DNA of 64,000 bases from Azotobacter vinelandii (GTDB taxonomy: Bacteria > Pseudomonadota > Gammaproteobacteria > Pseudomonadales > Pseudomonadaceae), in assembly GCF_001571105.1 (NCBI RefSeq), contig NZ_BCTD01000008.1, one strand, 5' to 3'. Under the pieces are notes generated by a model. It saw only the letters and a program-made list of their open reading frames with translations, was not told where the DNA came from and did no database searches. Positions 60,878-64,000 of this stretch are shown in pieces; within the stretch, counting starts at the first letter, position 1; every line of letters starts with the position of its first letter. A program made the translations under genes and the position numbers.

Positions 60878-61578
60878 TGCTACGCTTCGACAACGTTTCC
60901 ACCTGCTACGGCAAGATCCAGGCGCTCCACGGAGTGAGCCTGGAGGTGCGCGAAGGCGAGATCGTCACCCTGATCGGCGCCAACGGCGCCGGCAAGTCGA
61001 CCCTGCTGATGACCCTCTGCGGCACGCCGCGGGCCAGCGCCGGGAGCATCCGCTACCGCGGCGAGGAACTGGTCGGCCAGGATACCGGCGCGATCATGCG
61101 CAAGGGCATCGCAGTGGTCCCGGAAGGCCGGCGCATCTTCGCCCGCCTGACGGTCGAGGAGAACCTCGCGATGGGCGGCTTCTTCGCCGGCCGGGGAGAA
61201 GTCGAAGAGCGCCTGGAGCGCGTGCTGGAACTCTTCCCGCGGCTGAGGGAGCGCTACGCCCAGCGCGGCGGCACCCTGTCCGGCGGCGAGCAGCAGATGC
61301 TCGCCATCGGCCGCGCGCTGATGAGCCGGCCGCGCCTGCTGCTGCTCGACGAACCCTCCCTGGGCCTGGCGCCGCTGATCATCCAGCGGATCTTCGCGAT
61401 CATCGAGCAATTGCGCGAGGAAGGCGTCACGGTCTTCCTGGTCGAGCAGAACGCCAACCAGGCGCTCAAGCTGGCCGACCGCGGCTACGTACTGGAGAAC
61501 GGGCAGATCGTCATGCAGGGCACGGGCGAGGAACTGCTCGGCGATGCGCGGGTATGCGAGGCCTACCTGGGCGGCTGA
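60877..61578 (+). CDS. livF: Branched-chain amino-acid ABC transporter ATP-binding protein LivF
   Basis: The 233-residue ATPase has Walker A GANGAGKSTLLMTL, VVPEGRRIFARLTVEENL, signature LSGGEQQMLAIGRAL and Walker B LLLLDEPSLGLA. It forms the ATPase pair with LivG and is the last gene of the system; the convergent DUF5064 gene follows after 5 bp. Confidence 0.95.
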   Translation: MLRFDNVSTCYGKIQALHGVSLEVREGEIVTLIGANGAGKSTLLMTLCGTPRASAGSIRYRGEELVGQDTGAIMRKGIAVVPEGRRIFARLTVEENLAMGGFFAGRGEVEERLERVLELFPRLRERYAQRGGTLSGGEQQMLAIGRALMSRPRLLLLDEPSLGLAPLIIQRIFAIIEQLREEGVTVFLVEQNANQALKLADRGYVLENGQIVMQGTGEELLGDARVCEAYLGG

Positions 61579-61583
61579 GCCAT

Positions 61584-61946
61584 CTAGTGTCCCGGCAGAT
61601 GGCCGAGGTCGATCGGCTCGCCGGGGCGCAGCCCCAGCTTGTGGCGGATGTCCTCGAACATGGCGTCGTATTCGTCGTGTTCGCGCAGGATCGGGCCGAA
61701 GCGCGGATGCAAGCCATGACGCACGGAGATCCGGGTCAGTTCGTTCATGAAGTCGAAGGCCATGTCGCGCGGCAGTTCGCACTCCTCCGTGAAGGGCTTG
61801 CCATCGATCTCGCCGTCCATGCGCATGTGCAACAACCGCCCCCTTTCCGGCGTCTCGCGCACCTCGTAATGCACATCGTAGGCGAAGGTCTGCGGATCGG
61901 ACTTGTCCGGCAGATGTTCGCGATGCAGATGACCCGGCTTGAACAT
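61584..61946 (-). CDS. DUF5064 family protein
   Basis: The 120-residue protein starts MFKPGHLHREHLPDKSDPQTF, with FDVHYEVRE-like beta segments, rich in charged residues and with no signal or membrane helix. It resembles the small Pseudomonas DUF5064 proteins of unknown function. Its upstream GAGGAGATTCCC gives a good ribosome site. It converges on livF. Confidence 0.75.
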   Translation of the reverse strand: MFKPGHLHREHLPDKSDPQTFAYDVHYEVRETPERGRLLHMRMDGEIDGKPFTEECELPRDMAFDFMNELTRISVRHGLHPRFGPILREHDEYDAMFEDIRHKLGLRPGEPIDLGHLPGH

Positions 61947-62120
61947 GGGAATCTCCTCGCAGGGAATGAGGCCGAACGGCGCGGCCTCCCGCCCGGAATC
62001 GGCGGAGCGCCGCCCATTCAGTGTAGATAGCGTCGATCGCCAGTCCTCCGGCGAATCGTCGCCGGGCTTGAGATCGACCGCCCCGCTGGTTAACGTGGGC
62101 CCCCTTTCAGGAGACCGCCG

Positions 62121-62792
62121 ATGCGCCTTGTCCGCCCCCTCTTGTACTGTCTTCTGCCCCTGTTCGCCGGCTGCCAGTCGTTGGCCGGCGAAAACCGGGT
62201 CCCCACGGACGGGCAGACCCGCCTGCGGGGCGAACTGAGCATGCGCGACGGCGATCTGCTGCTGCGCCCGTGCGACGAACAGCGCCGCTTCGTGCTGGTC
62301 GATGCCGGCGACCTCGGGCTGGCCGAGGATATCCGCGCTCTGCAGGGAGGCGGCAAGGACCCGCTGTTCGTCGACCTTGGCGGCAGATTCGGCTCCAGCG
62401 ACAAATCCGGCGTGGACGGGCGCATCGAGGCGATCCGGCTCTATCGCCTGGAGCTCGGCAGCCGGGGCTGCAAGGACCCGGACTTCCACCGGATGATCCT
62501 GCGCGCCGCGGGCAACGAACCCTTCTGGAGCGTCGGCGTCGGCGGCAAGGGCCTGCTGCTGCAGCGCCCCGGCCAGCCGCCCCTGGCCCTGCCCTACCTG
62601 GAGGAGCAACTGCCCGGCGGCAGCCTCAACCTGACCAGCGAGGCCGATGGCCGGCGCCTGGAGCTCTGGGTGGCGCCACAGCGCTGCGTCGACTCCATGA
62701 GCGGCGCGGTCCGCCATCTGAGCGCCGAGCTGCGCCTCGACGGCCAGGTGCAACGTGGCTGCGCCTATTTCGGCGGCGGTCGGGAAGAGTGA
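62121..62792 (+). CDS. COG3650-type lipoprotein
   Basis: The 223-residue protein has a lipoprotein signal peptide with lipobox LFAGC (acylated Cys at about residue 18). Two repeats of a META/HslJ-like beta domain seem to follow; the second contains GNEPFWSVGVGG and APQRCVDSMSG, typical of COG3650 proteins. It is probably outer-membrane anchored, and its function is unknown. It converges on mnhG, ending 1 bp away. Confidence 0.8.
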   Translation: MRLVRPLLYCLLPLFAGCQSLAGENRVPTDGQTRLRGELSMRDGDLLLRPCDEQRRFVLVDAGDLGLAEDIRALQGGGKDPLFVDLGGRFGSSDKSGVDGRIEAIRLYRLELGSRGCKDPDFHRMILRAAGNEPFWSVGVGGKGLLLQRPGQPPLALPYLEEQLPGGSLNLTSEADGRRLELWVAPQRCVDSMSGAVRHLSAELRLDGQVQRGCAYFGGGREE

Positions 62793-62793
62793 A

Positions 62794-63120
62794 TCACCAG
62801 GGCTTGCCACGGGTTCGCCCGTTCACCGGCAGCCGCCTGCGCAGCGCCGCCCTGGCCAGCATGTGCGCACTGACCGGCGCGCTGATGAAGAGGAACAGGG
62901 TGAGCAGCAGCTCATGCAGGCTCGGCCCTTCCGGCCGCCCGGCGAAGAACAGCATCGAGGCGATCACCATGCCGCCCACTCCCAGGGTGGTGGCCTTGGT
63001 CGGAGCGTGCAGGCGGGTGTAGAAGTCCGGCAGGCGGTACAGGCCGATGGCGCCGATCAGGGCGAACAGGCTGCCGAGGACCAGGAACAGGCTGACCAGC
63101 GCTTCGATCCAGAATGGCAT
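62794..63120 (-). CDS. mnhG: Multisubunit Na+/H+ (or K+/H+) antiporter subunit G
   Basis: The 108-residue protein has three helices and the conserved IGLYRLPDFYTRLHAPTKATTLG motif of MnhG/PhaG. It is the last gene of the complex I-like antiporter operon. The cation (Na+ or K+) cannot be told from this subunit. Confidence 0.92.
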   Translation of the reverse strand: MPFWIEALVSLFLVLGSLFALIGAIGLYRLPDFYTRLHAPTKATTLGVGGMVIASMLFFAGRPEGPSLHELLLTLFLFISAPVSAHMLARAALRRRLPVNGRTRGKPW

Positions 63121-63135
63121 GGACGACGCGCCTCC

Positions 63136-63405
63136 CTAGTCGAGGATATCGCCGCGCGACAGGTACTTGCCGGCCGCCACGGTGCCGACGAAACCCATCG
63201 CCGCGATCAGCAGCGCCGCTTCGAAAAACAGTTCCGAGGCCTGCCGGATGCCGAGCAGCACGATCAGCGCCAGGGCGTTGATGTACAGGGTGTCCAGCGC
63301 CAGGATGCGATCCGCCGGACTCGGCCCGCGGATCAGGCGCACCAGGTTGAGGATCATGGCCAGGCCGATGACCGCCAGGCAGAAGGGAATCACGTGGGCG
63401 AGCAT
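63136..63405 (-). CDS. mnhF: Multisubunit cation/proton antiporter subunit F
   Basis: The 89-residue three-helix protein has the MnhF core LVRLIRGPSPADRILALDTL and ends in an AAGKYLSRGD segment. It overlaps mnhE by 16 bp and lies 15 bp upstream of mnhG. Confidence 0.92.
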   Translation of the reverse strand: MLAHVIPFCLAVIGLAMILNLVRLIRGPSPADRILALDTLYINALALIVLLGIRQASELFFEAALLIAAMGFVGTVAAGKYLSRGDILD

Positions 63406-63893
63406 TGGAAGATCTCCAGCAGGGGCGTCTCGTAGCGGCGTTTCACCTCGGCGACCAGTCGCGCGGGGTCCGGCGCATCCAGGGCATGCAGCAGCAGGGT
63501 CCGGCGTTCGACGTCGAGATCGGCGGATACCGTGCCCGGCGTCAGGGAGATGATGTTGGTCAGCAGCGCCAGGACGAACTCGTCCTCGATGGCCATCGGC
63601 ACCTCGACGAAGGCCGGGTTCAGGCGTGCCTCGGGCCCCAGTACCAGCCTCGCCACATGCAGGTTGGCGACGAGGATGTCGGCGAACACCTGGAGCACGA
63701 ACAGGCCCAGCCGGAACGGCCGGCGCACCCGTGGCATCGCGATCAGGAAGTCGCGGCAAAGCAGCGGGATCGCCCAGCCGAGCAACAGCCCGAGCAGAAG
63801 ATGGCCGAAGCCGAAGGTATTCGCCAGCATCAGCCAGATGACGGTCAGCAGCAGGGTCAGGGTCGGATGCGCCAGCCAACGGAACCCGCTCAT
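63390..63893 (-). CDS. mnhE: Multisubunit cation/proton antiporter subunit E
   Basis: The 167-residue protein has N-terminal helices (LTLLLTVIWLMLANTFG, LLLGLLLGWAIPLL) and the MnhE segment VALLTNIISLTPGTVSADLD-like LLTNIISLTPGTVSADLD. It overlaps the mnhD stop by 4 bp (ATGA). Confidence 0.92.
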   Translation of the reverse strand: MSGFRWLAHPTLTLLLTVIWLMLANTFGFGHLLLGLLLGWAIPLLCRDFLIAMPRVRRPFRLGLFVLQVFADILVANLHVARLVLGPEARLNPAFVEVPMAIEDEFVLALLTNIISLTPGTVSADLDVERRTLLLHALDAPDPARLVAEVKRRYETPLLEIFQCSPT

Positions 63894-64000
63894 GCGCCGC
63901 CTCCCGCGCCGATCCGCAGATAGGCGGCCGGGTCCAGCAATTGTCGGGCGGTTTCCCGCACATAGGCCTGCACCGGCGCTGCCGCCATCGTCAGTAGCAG
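63890..64000 (-). CDS. mnhD: Multisubunit cation/proton antiporter subunit D, C-terminal end (partial)
   Basis: Only the last 36 codons are in the window, reading LLLTMAAAPVQAYVRETARQ and ending LRIGAGGGA. The hydrophobic start and the VQAYVRETARQLLDP end fit the C-terminus of MnhD/PhaD, and the position directly before mnhE supports it. The remainder lies beyond the right edge. Confidence 0.75.
   Translation of the reverse strand: MLLTMAAAPVQAYVRETARQLLDPAAYLRIGAGGGA

Overview
The window (about 66% G+C, almost wall-to-wall genes) looks like chromosome of a gammaproteobacterium of the Pseudomonas/Azotobacter group. The gene order gltX-uvrB-aminotransferase-tRNA-Asn-comEA, the dnaX-ybaB-recR block with a nearby 4.5S RNA, and ccoNOQP-ccoGHIS-hemN-anr are Pseudomonas-like. 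An FNR-type regulator (CydR/Anr) directly upstream of cydAB, and a second (N-type) ATP synthase operon, point more specifically to Azotobacter, probably A. vinelandii. This assignment is from memory and was not searched. No insertion sequence, prophage, integrase or CRISPR array was seen.

Layout. 0-4 kb: a minus-strand group (NIPSNAP protein, FAD-dependent dehydrogenase, shikimate-dehydrogenase-like protein) divergent from an IclR regulator, with a repeated operator-like site between them. 4-7 kb: a short-chain dehydrogenase broken by one extra 7-bp repeat unit, a DUF3734-type patatin, and a small heat-shock protein. 7-23 kb: housekeeping genes, namely a pseudouridine synthase, a PhoD-like phosphatase, a PEP mutase/isocitrate lyase family enzyme, an MscS channel, gltX, uvrB, an aromatic aminotransferase, tRNA-Asn, a ComEA-like protein, tusA, rlmM and acnA, then a small secreted-type orphan and about 0.8 kb without a convincing gene.

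24-40 kb is a microaerobic respiration block: ccoNOQP (cbb3 oxidase), ccoG, ccoH, ccoI, ccoS and a SafE/TauE membrane protein, hemN, the oxygen sensor cydR/anr, and the bd oxidase operon cydP-cydA-cydB-cydX-ybgE. Anr/CydR boxes lie before ccoN, before hemN, and twice (50 bp apart) before cydPAB, so the regulator in the middle probably controls the genes on both sides.

40-49.6 kb: recR, ybaB, dnaX; a non-annotated stretch with a sigma-54-type promoter, an upstream inverted repeat, a 28-residue membrane peptide and a terminator; the 4.5S RNA gene; a hydroxypyruvate isomerase family protein; dgkA; and a PhnD/PhnC/PhnE-type ABC transporter with two permeases. 49.6-56.5 kb: a complete N-type ATPase operon in the order atpD-C-Q-R-B-E-F-A-G (minus strand), with a delta-like domain at the end of the b subunit and a c subunit with two membrane glutamates. 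56.5-64 kb: a branched-chain amino-acid ABC transporter (braC-livHMGF), two small conserved proteins, a lipoprotein, and the end of a multisubunit cation/proton antiporter operon (MnhD partial, E, F, G) running off the right edge.
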